64,000 bases of DNA from an uncultured Desulfobacter sp. (GTDB taxonomy: Bacteria > Desulfobacterota > Desulfobacteria > Desulfobacterales > Desulfobacteraceae). Within the stretch, counting starts at the first letter, position 1. Every line of letters begins with the position of its first letter. The translations under genes were made by a program, and so were the position numbers. Where the stretch lies: NCBI RefSeq assembly GCF_963665355.1, contig NZ_OY762229.1:4588001-4652000 (forward strand), given 5' to 3'. A model generated the notes under the pieces. The model did not search any database, was not told where the DNA came from, and worked only from the letters and a program-made list of their open reading frames with translations. Below are positions 1-11,529 of this stretch, piece by piece.

Positions 1-588
1 CACCACATGCTTGCCCATCAATTTCTAAAAGAACTGGGGTTGAAACCCGGAGTCCCTGGCGAAAAAGCCATTAATGTGCGTTTTGAGGTGGTTCCCCCCA
101 TCAAGATGCCCGGAATTATGAAAGAAAATGAAGATGTGGGTGGCTTCATGGTGGCAGAGCCTGTGGCCACCAAAGCCATCAAGGGGGAAATCGGCAACCT
201 GGAGTTCTATTCAGCCGCACGCTGGGAAAATCATCCATGCTGTATTGTGGCCATGCAAAAAGACTTTATCCAGAATCACCCAGAAGCGGTCCAGGAGTTT
301 GTCACCCTGCTGGTGGAAACCGGTGAATACATTGAAAATGACAAGGCCAGAGCTGCCGACATTGCCGTAAAATTTTTGGATCCCGAAGGCAAAATGGGCT
401 TAAATCCCCAGGTGCTTCAAAATGTATTCTCCCAGCCCATGGCCATCCGCTGGGACGGACTTTATCCGGAAGCAGCAGATCTGGATAAAATCCAAAAGTA
501 CATGCATGATGTTATGGAAATCGGCAAAATTATTGACCTTGAAAAATTTATCGAACCTCATTTTGCCAAAATTGCATTCAATCGTTAG
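1..588 (+). CDS. ABC transporter solute-binding protein (NMT1/SsuA-like), 5' truncated
   Basis: The reading frame is open to the left edge, so only the C-terminal part (about 195 residues) of a larger protein is present. The segment with VPPIKMPGIM, the region around GGFMVAEPVATKA and the stretch WENHPCCIVAMQKDFIQNHP fit the second lobe of periplasmic proteins of the nitrate/sulfonate/taurine/thiamine-precursor (NMT1/THI5-like, SsuA/TauA) uptake family; the phrase about a 'pre-empted' substrate lobe followed by a helix starting near 'PEAVQEF' is typical. Such proteins deliver the ligand to an inner-membrane ABC permease, presumably encoded to the left. The ligand cannot be told from this fragment. 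It ends 15 bp before the next gene, so the two are probably co-transcribed. Confidence 0.75.
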   Translation, partial: HHMLAHQFLKELGLKPGVPGEKAINVRFEVVPPIKMPGIMKENEDVGGFMVAEPVATKAIKGEIGNLEFYSAARWENHPCCIVAMQKDFIQNHPEAVQEFVTLLVETGEYIENDKARAADIAVKFLDPEGKMGLNPQVLQNVFSQPMAIRWDGLYPEAADLDKIQKYMHDVMEIGKIIDLEKFIEPHFAKIAFNR

Positions 589-603
589 TCAAAGGAGCTA
601 TGC

Positions 604-1248
604 ATGAGAATTACAGATCCCCAGGTTATTGAGAACGGAGAAAAGGACCTCATTGCATCGGTCCAAAGAGATCTTGACCTTGATGCGGTCAGGGATCTGC
701 TTAAGGATCGGCTGGCCGCAACAGTGCTGTCTCCTAAAGGCGGCCAGATCGTCGTACATGACAATGACGTGGCGTTCAGGCTCGACTATGAAATCAATCT
801 GAATGGCAGCCTGCTGTTCAACCGAAACGGCGATCTGATTGAAGTCACTGATAACAAGCCCTGGGAACAAGAACCGAATGATGAAGATGAAGCACTGGAA
901 TCGGATCTGAATCATGACCTTCAGGATACAGAGAACCAGAATACGGATAACCACGACAATGAGATACAAGATGCTGAACCCGCGCTTGATGAAATGGAAG
1001 ACCTTGAAAATGAGCCTGCATTTGATCAGGATGACTTAGACATCCTTAAAGCAGATGATGATGAGCTTATTGACGGGTTGCCCCAGGACAATGACGTGGA
1101 AAACATAAGCACGGATGAAATTCCGGATATTGCCTTCAACGACGAGGATGAAGACGAGGACAGGGATACCAGCCAGGATATGGGTGATGACGATATCAGT
1201 ACCATTCTTCAGGAAAGCCGTGATTTCTGGGAAAAGAAAAAAGAATAA
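604..1248 (+). CDS. Acidic hypothetical protein
   Basis: A 214-residue protein with a good ribosome-binding site (AAAGGAG about 6 bases before the ATG). Residues 1 to about 85 look folded, with mixed hydrophobic and charged residues (RITDPQVIENGEKDL, LSPKGGQIVVHDNDVAFRLD). From about residue 88 to 200 it is a low-complexity tail dominated by Asp and Glu, then it ends in FWEKKKE. No signal peptide or membrane segment is seen, so it is probably cytoplasmic. It follows the solute-binding protein gene by 15 bp. I do not recognise a family. The acidic tail could be a disordered interaction or cation-binding region, but that is inference. Confidence 0.75.
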   Translation: MRITDPQVIENGEKDLIASVQRDLDLDAVRDLLKDRLAATVLSPKGGQIVVHDNDVAFRLDYEINLNGSLLFNRNGDLIEVTDNKPWEQEPNDEDEALESDLNHDLQDTENQNTDNHDNEIQDAEPALDEMEDLENEPAFDQDDLDILKADDDELIDGLPQDNDVENISTDEIPDIAFNDEDEDEDRDTSQDMGDDDISTILQESRDFWEKKKE

Positions 1249-1303
1249 TGCCAGGTGTACTTAGTTCCTTATTCCATCCCCCCCCCCAAGACTATCAGCT
1301 AAT

Positions 1304-1352
1304 ATTGGGATACGAGGACATCTGTATTTTTTAAGGCAGGCCGTATCCCAAT
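1304..1352. repeat. 11-bp perfect inverted repeat, hairpin
   Basis: ATTGGGATACG at 1304-1314 is matched by CGTATCCCAAT at 1342-1352 with a 27-base loop. It lies 56 bp after the acidic protein gene. There is no T-run after the right arm, so it is not a classic intrinsic terminator. It could be a processing or termination structure or a dyad operator. Confidence 0.5.
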
Positions 1353-1638
1353 TAGGCAGGATCTCATATATAGTCAATGCACAGGCCTTTTGCATTTTTC
1401 ATGCAGTTTATTTTTTACCCTCCCTTTTTTACTTTTTGATCAATTCAAGCAATTCATTGCCAGAAGAATAACCAGAGTAGAATTGCAGCATAATGGCCGC
1501 AGTCTGGTTAATTATACCAGTGCTCCCAAGCGTCCGGCGGTGTATCGCTGGAAGCCTCAGTGTCATCAAGGGTCTTTTAGCCATCGGGCTTCGTAAAATG
1601 CGTTATCATTCTTGCTCATCCCACATGACACAAATTAC

Positions 1639-1688
1639 AATGAATAACTTTATTAAAAATAAAGTTATTTTAAATAAAGTTATTCATT
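1639..1688. promoter_or_regulatory. AT-rich palindrome with three copies of AATAAAGTTATT
   Basis: The left arm AATGAATAACTTTATT (1639-1654) and right arm AATAAAGTTATTCATT (1673-1688) are a perfect 16-bp inverted repeat. An extra copy of AATAAAGTTATT lies in the loop (about 1658-1669). The dodecamer therefore occurs three times, once inverted, within 50 bp. Stem-only A/T pairing makes a terminator unlikely. Closely spaced repeats of one dyad upstream of a flavoenzyme gene look more like a multi-site operator, but no binding protein can be named. Confidence 0.5.
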
Positions 1689-1815
1689 AAATACCTTCCA
1701 TTTAATTCAATTAAACAAAAATATTCTATTTTAATTTATCTTTTTGAGTGTTATTACCTGTACCGTTTTAAGGTGTTCATAAATTGACAACAATATTCTC
1801 TGAGGAGTGCATATC

Positions 1816-3474
1816 ATGGAGATGAGATTTTCAAAGGGAAACGATGCGTTAGGAACCAAAAACCGGGGAGATTCTTGCGAGTCAAGCCTGTGCACCCTGT
1901 GCCGGGCGGATTGTGTGGGGAAATGTGAAACATGGCTGTCCAGTATGGTGGGCAGAAAATTACTCTATCCCCGAAGTTTTGGTCTGGTGACCGCCGGGGC
2001 CAACAACACCAGTCATGTGGGAGTCTCATATAACAGCCTGAGGGTCCAGGGTTATGCCTATGGGGCCAGCGGTCTGAAAGAAGGGCTCACCAACAGCCCT
2101 GATGACTGTATTTTCCCCAATGTATCACTGGAAACCCAATTTGGCAAAAGACAGAAGACCAAAGTAAAAATGCCTTTGATGACGGGCGCCATGGGATCCA
2201 CTTTCATAGCTGAGAAGTATTGGGATTCATTTGCCATTGGCGGCGCGCTTGTGGGTATCCCCGTGGTCATCGGTGAAAATGTGGTGGGGGTTGATCAAAA
2301 TTCCGACATCTCTGCCGGCGAAATCAAGAAAGGAAAAATTAAACACGCGCCGGAACTGGACCGCCGCATTGATACCTATCTGAGGTATTATGATGGATAC
2401 GGTGCCATTATTGTTCAGCTCAACGTGGAAGACACCCGCAACGGTGTGGCGGAATATGTGGTGGACAAGTATGGCGACAAATGTATCATTGAGCTGAAAT
2501 GGGGTCAGGGCGCCAAAAACATCGGCGGTGAAATCCAGGTGCGTTCCCTGGAATATGCCACTTTCCTGAAAAACCGCGGGTATGTCGTGGACCCGGACCC
2601 CGGAAAGGCGGAAGTCCGGCTGGGGTTTGAACAGGGTGCCATTAAATCATTTGCCCGTCACAGCCGTCTGGGTGCCACCAATCTCTCCTCCGTAAGCCAG
2701 GTCCAGGAAGATTTCATGAACAGCGTGGCGTATCTGCGCAGCATAGGATTTGAACGGATCACCCTGAAAACAGGCTCCTACGGCATGGAAGAACTGGCCA
2801 TGGCCATCAAGTTTGCCACGGAAGCGGAACTGGACCTGCTCACCATAGACGGATCAGGGGGCGGCACCGGCATGAGTCCCTGGAATATGATGCAAAGCTG
2901 GGGGGTTCCTTCCGTGATCCTTCACTCCAAGGCCTATGAATACGCAAGCATCCTGTCTGCCAAGGGTAAAAGCGTGGTGGACATGTCCTTTGCCGGGGGA
3001 TTGGCATTGGAAGACCATGTTTTCAAAGCCCTGGCCCTGGGCGCACCCTACACCAAGATGATCTGCATGGGCCGGGCCGTCATGATTCCGGGCTTCCTGG
3101 GAGCCAACATTGAAGGGGCTATTTACCCGGAACGACGGGCCGAAGTAAACGGAAACTGGAATGAACTGCCGAAGAACGTACTGGAAGTAGGAAAGACGGC
3201 AGAAGAAATTTTTTCTTCTTACCACGATTTGGAAGACAAGCTGGGCAAGAATGAGATGGGTAAAATTCCTTATGGTGCCATTGCCTTTTATACCCTGGCC
3301 GATAAACTGGGCTGCGGCCTGCAGCAACTCATGGCCGGAGCCCGCAAGTTTTCACTGGACAAGATCACAAGGAACGAAATTTTTTCAGGAAACCGTGAAA
3401 CGGCAAGGGAAACAGGTATACCCCATGTGGCGGACGTCAATGATGAAAGTGCCCGCAAAATCTTAAATTCTTAA
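1816..3474 (+). CDS. FMN-binding glutamate synthase family protein
   Basis: About 552 residues, with the FMN-binding TIM-barrel synthase domain of glutamate synthases and no glutaminase domain. Such stand-alone proteins resemble the archaeal-type GltB2 module; the true substrates of many are unknown. The N-terminus carries a Cys cluster (CESSLCTLCRADCVGKC) that could bind an Fe-S centre. Further on, MPLMTGAMGSTFIAEKYWD, LTIDGSGGGTGMSPWNM and FAGGLALEDHVFKALALGA match the barrel, including the glycine-rich phosphate/FMN-binding loop. I chose the ATG at 1816 because GAGGAG ends 8 bases before it; a GTG at 1807 overlaps that site. A long palindrome lies upstream. The gene converges on the XRE/cupin regulator with a 4-bp overlap of stop codons, so the two may form a regulated pair. 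Confidence 0.85.
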   Translation: MEMRFSKGNDALGTKNRGDSCESSLCTLCRADCVGKCETWLSSMVGRKLLYPRSFGLVTAGANNTSHVGVSYNSLRVQGYAYGASGLKEGLTNSPDDCIFPNVSLETQFGKRQKTKVKMPLMTGAMGSTFIAEKYWDSFAIGGALVGIPVVIGENVVGVDQNSDISAGEIKKGKIKHAPELDRRIDTYLRYYDGYGAIIVQLNVEDTRNGVAEYVVDKYGDKCIIELKWGQGAKNIGGEIQVRSLEYATFLKNRGYVVDPDPGKAEVRLGFEQGAIKSFARHSRLGATNLSSVSQVQEDFMNSVAYLRSIGFERITLKTGSYGMEELAMAIKFATEAELDLLTIDGSGGGTGMSPWNMMQSWGVPSVILHSKAYEYASILSAKGKSVVDMSFAGGLALEDHVFKALALGAPYTKMICMGRAVMIPGFLGANIEGAIYPERRAEVNGNWNELPKNVLEVGKTAEEIFSSYHDLEDKLGKNEMGKIPYGAIAFYTLADKLGCGLQQLMAGARKFSLDKITRNEIFSGNRETARETGIPHVADVNDESARKILNS

Positions 3475-4778
3475 GCTGCTGAAATAGATTTCATATTGAC
3501 CCAGAACAGGGTGGCAGGCTCTGTCCCCGGGTTGACCCAGAGACTTGGAAACTCTTTGCCCAGGAAAATGGTGTCCCCCGCTGACATGGCCTGCTCCCTG
3601 TTTTCCAGAACCAGAGTCAGGCTGCCGCTAATAAGATAACCCATCTCAGGACCCTTGTGCCCCATGAAATGTCCGTTGATCCTTTTTTCCGGGAGCAAGG
3701 TAATTAAATACCCTGCCATGGACAACTCACGATCTTGGGGGGTCAACTGGGCGATCTCAATACTCGCTTTGTCCAGATCCGGCCGGATAATCCGTACGGA
3801 TTCATCACCGGAGAAGATATCCCTTTGCCCGGATGTCCGGGCCCGGAAAAAAGAGGCCACTTCCACGGACAGATTTTCGGCAATCCGGAAAAGGGCCGGC
3901 AGGGACGGGAACACCTGGTTGCTTTCAATCTGTGAAATAGTAGAGGGCGTCACTCCTGCCAGACGCGCCAGCTCTTTCTGGGACATACCCTGGTGTGTGC
4001 GAAAGGCCTTAATCGCCTGGCCCAGATCCAAAGGATCTGCTTTGGTTTTGGGTTCCTTGAGTACAATCCCGTTGTTTTCACAGGAATAGGGTACCGGAAT
4101 ACCAAGGCCGGAAGGCTGACGCTTATCGGCCTTGAGGATTGTCATGCAGGACCGGCCCTGGCTCAATGACAGATCCACAGCAACTTGGGCGATCTGATTG
4201 ATATGCGCTTTGAGTCTGCTTGAATGGGCGTTCTTTTCAATAATCCAATAGGCAATGGTATCCATCTCGTAAAGCCTGGGACAGGAGTGGGAATAAAATT
4301 TTAGAATCTGGTCTTCCCCTTCCCACAGATCCTGCATTCCGGTAAGGCTCTCCATGACAAACCGTACATCCCCGATGAGATTGCGGTGCAGGCCGTCAAT
4401 GGCATCAAAAACGGCATCGGGTTTCCAGGGTTCCGTCACCCTTATGACCTGGTAAGGCCATTGTGCCCCGTCTTTTTCATAAAATTTATTAAACACAGAG
4501 GCCTTGTCGCCTTTACCGTTGGTAAAGCAGTCCAGAATTGTAAGCTGGGGATTTTCTGCCAGCTCTCCAAGGGTCTGGATGAGATTTTTGGGAGACCTGT
4601 CAAAGGACACATATACAATGGGCTTGCTCTGCTGAAGCGACTGCCGGATAAATTTCATACAGAAAGGACGGGCCAGACTGCCTGCGTCATCATACCAAAC
4701 CACATTGTCACCTATAAACAATCCGTTGAGCAGATTGTCCAGCCCGGGAATACCTGAAGATACTATCTTTTTTTCCAT
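3471..4778 (-). CDS. Regulator with degenerate RecA/KaiC-like domain, XRE HTH and cupin
   Basis: A 435-residue, three-part protein. Residues 1 to about 235 resemble a KaiC/RAD55-type ATPase (SSGIPGLDNLLNGLFIGDNV at the start, a strand ending in IVYVSFDRSP), but the expected Walker A sequence is replaced by WYDDAGSLARPF, with no GK[S/T]. ATP hydrolysis therefore seems lost. Residues about 250-310 are an XRE-type helix-turn-helix (GMSQKELARLAGVTPSTISQ). Residues about 345-430 are a cupin sensor domain (GHKGPEMGYLISGSLTLVLE). HTH-cupin proteins usually sense a small molecule and repress or activate metabolic genes. It converges with the glutamate synthase-family gene, overlapping its stop codon. 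The start has GGAATGG about 8 bases upstream. Confidence 0.8.
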   Translation of the reverse strand: MEKKIVSSGIPGLDNLLNGLFIGDNVVWYDDAGSLARPFCMKFIRQSLQQSKPIVYVSFDRSPKNLIQTLGELAENPQLTILDCFTNGKGDKASVFNKFYEKDGAQWPYQVIRVTEPWKPDAVFDAIDGLHRNLIGDVRFVMESLTGMQDLWEGEDQILKFYSHSCPRLYEMDTIAYWIIEKNAHSSRLKAHINQIAQVAVDLSLSQGRSCMTILKADKRQPSGLGIPVPYSCENNGIVLKEPKTKADPLDLGQAIKAFRTHQGMSQKELARLAGVTPSTISQIESNQVFPSLPALFRIAENLSVEVASFFRARTSGQRDIFSGDESVRIIRPDLDKASIEIAQLTPQDRELSMAGYLITLLPEKRINGHFMGHKGPEMGYLISGSLTLVLENREQAMSAGDTIFLGKEFPSLWVNPGTEPATLFWVNMKSISAA

Positions 4779-5166
4779 AAATTACCATTCCAGTTTTTTT
4801 ATATCTTTGCCCGTTCCGGGTCGGATTTCATGCGGTTTATCATAAAAAAGAGCCTCTTTTCTTTTGTTAACGCCACCATACATATCCATAACCGGTTTGT
4901 CAGGTGTTTTCTATGCCGTGTTTATACGCTTCTGCGACGATTCACTCAAGCCCGTGTTTTGCATTTCGGTGTTGTTATGATTTGCCTTGCGCCAGGTGAA
5001 AGCTTTATCATAAATTTTACTGATTTTTTCCAGAACAGACATGAAAAACCCTCGCTTTTTATTGTTCTTATTGACAACGGCCAAAGACCTGTCTTAAAGC
5101 AGAGTTGTCAATTTTAAAATAAAAAATAGAACCAACAAATTCGTGAAAAACTACGTTGAGGGAAAA
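4779..5166. other. Divergent promoter region between regulator and histidine kinase
   Basis: About 390 bp without a convincing gene. It must hold the promoters of the divergent XRE/cupin regulator (minus) and the hybrid kinase (plus). A TTGACA hexamer at 5071-5076, with TTAAAG 17 bases later, is a weak candidate sigma-70 promoter for the kinase. The same hexamer forms the left arm of an inverted repeat (5070-5112). Confidence 0.5.
5070..5112. promoter_or_regulatory. 9-bp inverted repeat around a candidate promoter
   Basis: ATTGACAAC (5070-5078) and GTTGTCAAT (5104-5112) are perfect inverted copies flanking 25 bases that include the candidate -10 region. The arms are 34 bp apart, roughly three helical turns. 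A dyad over a promoter suggests an operator, or a leader hairpin about 55 bases before the start codon. Confidence 0.4.
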
Positions 5167-8436
<3,270 letters not shown>

Positions 8437-8476
8437 TACGGGCAGATATGCAAGGCAAGGATAAAAACATGCTGCG

Positions 8477-8505
8477 GTTTGCCTGTCATGGATTGTCAGG
8501 CAAAC
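8477..8505. terminator. Hairpin between convergent kinase and YczE-type genes
   Basis: GTTTGCCTG (8477-8485) pairs with CAGGCAAAC (8497-8505) over an 11-base loop. It lies between two converging genes, where a shared terminator is expected. There is no clean T-run on either side, so the mode of termination is uncertain. Confidence 0.5.
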
Positions 8506-8514
8506 AAAACCACC

Positions 8515-9177
8515 TTACCGAAGGGATACGGTTTTTCGTAATTGAAACCATTGCTTAATCAAAAAGGATCTGTGGTGCAGAAACCGGACAATATACCCCA
8601 CCAATAAAGCTGCAACCACAGTTCCTTCCCTGATGCCCTCCAGTTTCCCCCCAAAAAACAAAGAACTGACAATGCCCAGAGTAACCAGGGAGGAGTCGGT
8701 ACCAATTTTTGTTTTTCCAAATTCTATATTAAACGTCTGGGCCAGGGCCATGGCCAGACCTTCCCCAGGCAAGTAAGTCAGAGCAGCCTTAACTTCAAAA
8801 AAGACACCGATTCCCAGGACTACACAGCTCAGCAAACATAAAAGCGCCTGCTCTACATAGCTGCCGGGCAGTATCCATGCTGAATATTTCATGACCAGGT
8901 CAATGAAAAAACCAAACAAAAAGACCACAGGAAACTGAATCAGCTGGAACAGATGATATCTTTTTCTTAACAATAACATCTGAATGAAAATCAGAACTAT
9001 ATTGAGAATGATGGTGGTCTGCCCCAGCGTGAGAGGAAAATTTAAACTGTAGATATAAGGCACACAGGAAATAGGTGAGACACCCAGGTCTGCCTTTACA
9101 GACAAAACAACACCCAGGGCCATAATAAAAAGGCCGAAAATAAAAATAATACTCTTCGTAATAAGATTTTGCTTCAT
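8515..9177 (-). CDS. YczE/YyaS/YitT-family integral membrane protein
   Basis: A 220-residue protein with about five to six hydrophobic helices. The opening SIIFIFGLFIMALGVVLSVK followed by ADLGVSPISCVPY, and the later PGEGLAMALAQTF and GTDSSLVTLGIVSS, are characteristic of the YczE/YitT group of bacterial membrane proteins. Their biochemical role is not established; some members lie near export or antibiotic genes. It stands alone between the kinase and the OmpA-like lipoprotein gene, whose own terminator lies just upstream of this gene, so it probably has its own promoter. Confidence 0.8.
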   Translation of the reverse strand: MKQNLITKSIIFIFGLFIMALGVVLSVKADLGVSPISCVPYIYSLNFPLTLGQTTIILNIVLIFIQMLLLRKRYHLFQLIQFPVVFLFGFFIDLVMKYSAWILPGSYVEQALLCLLSCVVLGIGVFFEVKAALTYLPGEGLAMALAQTFNIEFGKTKIGTDSSLVTLGIVSSLFFGGKLEGIREGTVVAALLVGYIVRFLHHRSFLIKQWFQLRKTVSLR

Positions 9178-9214
9178 ATTTCAACGTACATTTCAATTCA
9201 GATACAAAATAAGA

Positions 9215-9250
9215 AGTCCCGCCCGAACAGATGATCTTTCGGGCGGGACT
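9215..9250 (-). terminator. Intrinsic terminator of the OmpA-like lipoprotein gene
   Basis: AGTCCCGCCCGAA (9215-9227) and TTCGGGCGGGACT (9238-9250) form a perfect 13-bp GC-rich stem with a 10-base loop. Read on the minus strand it is followed by CTTCTTATTTTG, a T-rich tail. It lies about 70 bp after the OmpA-like gene's stop and just before the YczE-type gene on the same strand. Confidence 0.85.
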
Positions 9251-9296
9251 GGACTGCTATATAGTTAGATTTGGGATTTAACCCAGGTGTAATCTA

Positions 9297-9344
9297 TCAG
9301 TAAGGGTGAATTTCAACCCTTCAGTAAGGGTGAATTTCAACCCT
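9297..9344. repeat. 24-bp tandem duplication at the 3' end of the OmpA-like gene
   Basis: The 24 bases 9297-9320 and 9321-9344 are identical. The unit encodes, on the minus strand, the last seven residues RVEIHPY plus the TGA stop. The first copy is the real C-terminus; the second is a silent copy after the stop. The start of the unit is palindromic in part (AAGGGTGAATTTCAACCCTT). Confidence 0.9.
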
Positions 9345-10466
9345 TCTGTTCAAAGAGCGACCAAAATCAGTACCGTTCAGAGCAACCGGTTTAGTAAAGC
9401 CAAAGCCTGTGGTGGTCAGACGGTCGCGGTCAATACCCTTGTCAACCAAATACTGAGCGACAGCATTGGATCTTCTCATGGACAGTTCCATATTATACTC
9501 TTCTGTGCCGACATTATCCGTGTGACCCTGAAGTTCTACTTTCATTGCAGCGTTTTGTTTGAGAATGGCAGCAACTGCGTCCAGCTGGGAATATGCTTCA
9601 GATTTAATATTCGCTTTGTCGAAATCAAACAGAACGTTATCAAGTGTCCAGCAGCCTACCTCATTCACAACGGCACCGATAGGTGTTCCGGGGCACTGGT
9701 CATCGTCATCGATAACACCGTCACCGTCACTATCTTTAGGTGTTACAGGAACAACGGGTTTTGGCACAGCGACTTTTTTAAGCAGGGCATTTTCAACAAA
9801 GGCAGCCATTCCATCACTGCTCAAGACGTCACTTGCATTTACAAGGGTGCTGCACCCGCCAATACTTGCAATTTTTGAGAGATACTCAGTACCTTCTTCG
9901 GAAGTGCCGGTTTGTACGGGATAATAGCAGATGGCATCGCCGTATTGTGCTTTCAGAGCTTCGGCCTGTTCAGTTTTATCTTCCATGTTCAAACCGTCAG
10001 AAATGATGATTACAGCGGTTTTACCGGAAAGTGTTCCCATGTCTTGAATGACACCAACCAGGGCATCTTCAAGATGCCCGGCGCCGCCGCACTCGGAGAT
10101 GAGATCAAGTTTTTCTGCCAGGGCAGATGTATTGTATGTTTCCATACCGTAAAAAAGTTCTGCCTTTTTTGGGGAAACAGAATCGGCATGTCCTACGGAT
10201 CTGAGCCCTGCTGTTTGTCCCAGTTCTGGAACAGTCAGGTTCAGTCTTTCGGTAACCGCCTTGGCAAGTTGGAATTTGCCATCATGACGCATGGAGCTGG
10301 AGGCATCCAGAATAATGACAAAGTTATCAACCGAAGACTTGTATGTAGAGTCAAACTGAGGAGCTGAGAACTCAGGAAGTTCAACCGCTTGTTTGCCGGC
10401 ACAGCCGAACAGAAACAATACCACAGTGATGGCCAACATACCTTTCATTAGATTTCTTTTTTTCAT
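9321..10466 (-). CDS. VWA-TSP3-OmpA outer-membrane lipoprotein
   Basis: A 381-residue lipoprotein: a signal peptide with lipobox LFGC near residue 22, then a von Willebrand A domain (about 45-240) with a complete metal site (DASSSM), a thrombospondin type 3-like calcium segment (DSDGDGVIDDDDQCPGTP, about 250-270), and a C-terminal OmpA/MotB peptidoglycan-binding domain (VLFDFDKANI, LQGHTDNVGT, NRRVEIHPY). It is presumably anchored in the outer membrane by lipid and holds peptidoglycan non-covalently, presenting an adhesion-type VWA domain. AAGGAGATC precedes the ATG. A strong terminator follows. A VWA domain on an OmpA lipoprotein is less common than the usual beta-barrel or short lipoprotein forms. 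Confidence 0.92.
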   Translation of the reverse strand: MKKRNLMKGMLAITVVLFLFGCAGKQAVELPEFSAPQFDSTYKSSVDNFVIILDASSSMRHDGKFQLAKAVTERLNLTVPELGQTAGLRSVGHADSVSPKKAELFYGMETYNTSALAEKLDLISECGGAGHLEDALVGVIQDMGTLSGKTAVIIISDGLNMEDKTEQAEALKAQYGDAICYYPVQTGTSEEGTEYLSKIASIGGCSTLVNASDVLSSDGMAAFVENALLKKVAVPKPVVPVTPKDSDGDGVIDDDDQCPGTPIGAVVNEVGCWTLDNVLFDFDKANIKSEAYSQLDAVAAILKQNAAMKVELQGHTDNVGTEEYNMELSMRRSNAVAQYLVDKGIDRDRLTTTGFGFTKPVALNGTDFGRSLNRRVEIHPY

Positions 10467-11529
10467 TTGATCTCCTTTTGCTTAATTCGTTATCAAGCAG
10501 TTTTAGATAAAGCTATTTGGTTAAAATAGCTCGAGTATTCTACCCGAAAGGTTCTATGAAATCAACGACTGTTTTATGGTGACATCGGACAATATGTCAA
10601 TCTGGCAATGCTCATGGCTGGAAAAAATTTGCATTCATAAACAATGTGAAAATTGTCAGAACACAAAAATTGTGTTCCTTGACTATATCCCTCATCGCAG
10701 AATCGGTTATCGCGATATACAAGCTTATTTTCGACGCTGCCATTTGCACATCACACAGAAATCGCTAATCTTGGGGAATACGTTTAAAATCCTTTGCGAT
10801 ACCCTGCCCTTCACCCGGGCTTTCCAAAGGGCAGGATTAAAATTCAAGTGAATATTTTGATACTGTTAATACCTAAATTTCATGGGCAAAAAATTTCCTA
10901 AAAGAAAATAATTCCCCAGAGACTATATACTTTTTTACATATCTTTACTTACCAACACACGCATATCAGAAATTTAAATTCGCACATTGAGAGACGCCGC
11001 AAAATTCAACTGTTTTTTAAATTGTACACTATTTCAAAATGATACGGACACCAAAATTATAACATTGTTTAACGATCCAGTTCCTCATCATGCAACACTC
11101 AATCATTGGCATTGAAATTGCGACAGTTAATTTCAGTGATATTAATACTAAACCTGATTTTTAAATTTGTTGCCAGGAGATTAACCATATTTTTTTACAT
11201 TAAACGACCTGAGCTATTGCATAGTTTACCTTGACAAAAAGCCGGGTCCTATTTTACTTAGGATGAAACATATATCAGAAAAAGGGCAAAAGTACCGCTG
11301 ATTTTCCAGATCGTAAATTCTGGATCCAACGTTCCGTTATTTTGGATATTATAACGATGCGGGTTATTATAAGCATCCCTCCTCAAGATGCCGGAACCGG
11401 TACGAACAGGGTTCTGATGCCACCGTATCAAAGCTGATATCGGTTGAAAAAACAGCACCCAAGGTTTTATTTAGTTTTTCGTGGGTATTTGATTCATGCA
11501 AGATCATTTTTTTAAATTAAGGAGGATCG
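10467..11529. other. 1.06-kb gap with no supported gene
   Basis: An AT-rich region between divergent envelope genes. A 91-codon plus-strand frame (10576-10851) has no ribosome-binding site and no family resemblance. Structures seen: GAACACAA-AAA-TTGTGTTC (10659-10677), a perfect 8-bp dyad that looks like a regulator site; and CCTGCCCTT (10803-10811) with AAGGGCAGG (10827-10835), a 9-bp hairpin. A TTGACA at 11231 with TTTACT 16 bases later is a weak promoter candidate for the downstream operon, leaving a leader of about 260 bases. A small RNA cannot be excluded. Confidence 0.5.

Larger units (their letters stand above)
1249..1815. other. Long non-coding gap with hairpins and an AT-rich palindrome
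   Basis: No convincing gene. Short open frames here lack ribosome-binding sites and family resemblance. The gap holds a run of ten C residues (1278-1287), an 11-bp inverted repeat (1304-1352) and a three-copy AT-rich palindrome (1639-1688), the last about 130 bp before the glutamate synthase-family gene. The final 130 bp are very AT-rich and probably contain that gene's promoter, although no strong -35/-10 pair stands out. Confidence 0.6.

Noticed and set aside
1278-1287. C10 tract as a phase-variation switch (also 21700-21709)
   Set aside because: Both tracts lie downstream of genes and not in a promoter or coding frame, so a switch role is not supported.
10576-10851. 91-codon plus-strand frame in the 1-kb gap
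   Set aside because: No ribosome-binding site, no family resemblance, and its 3' end overlaps a hairpin.
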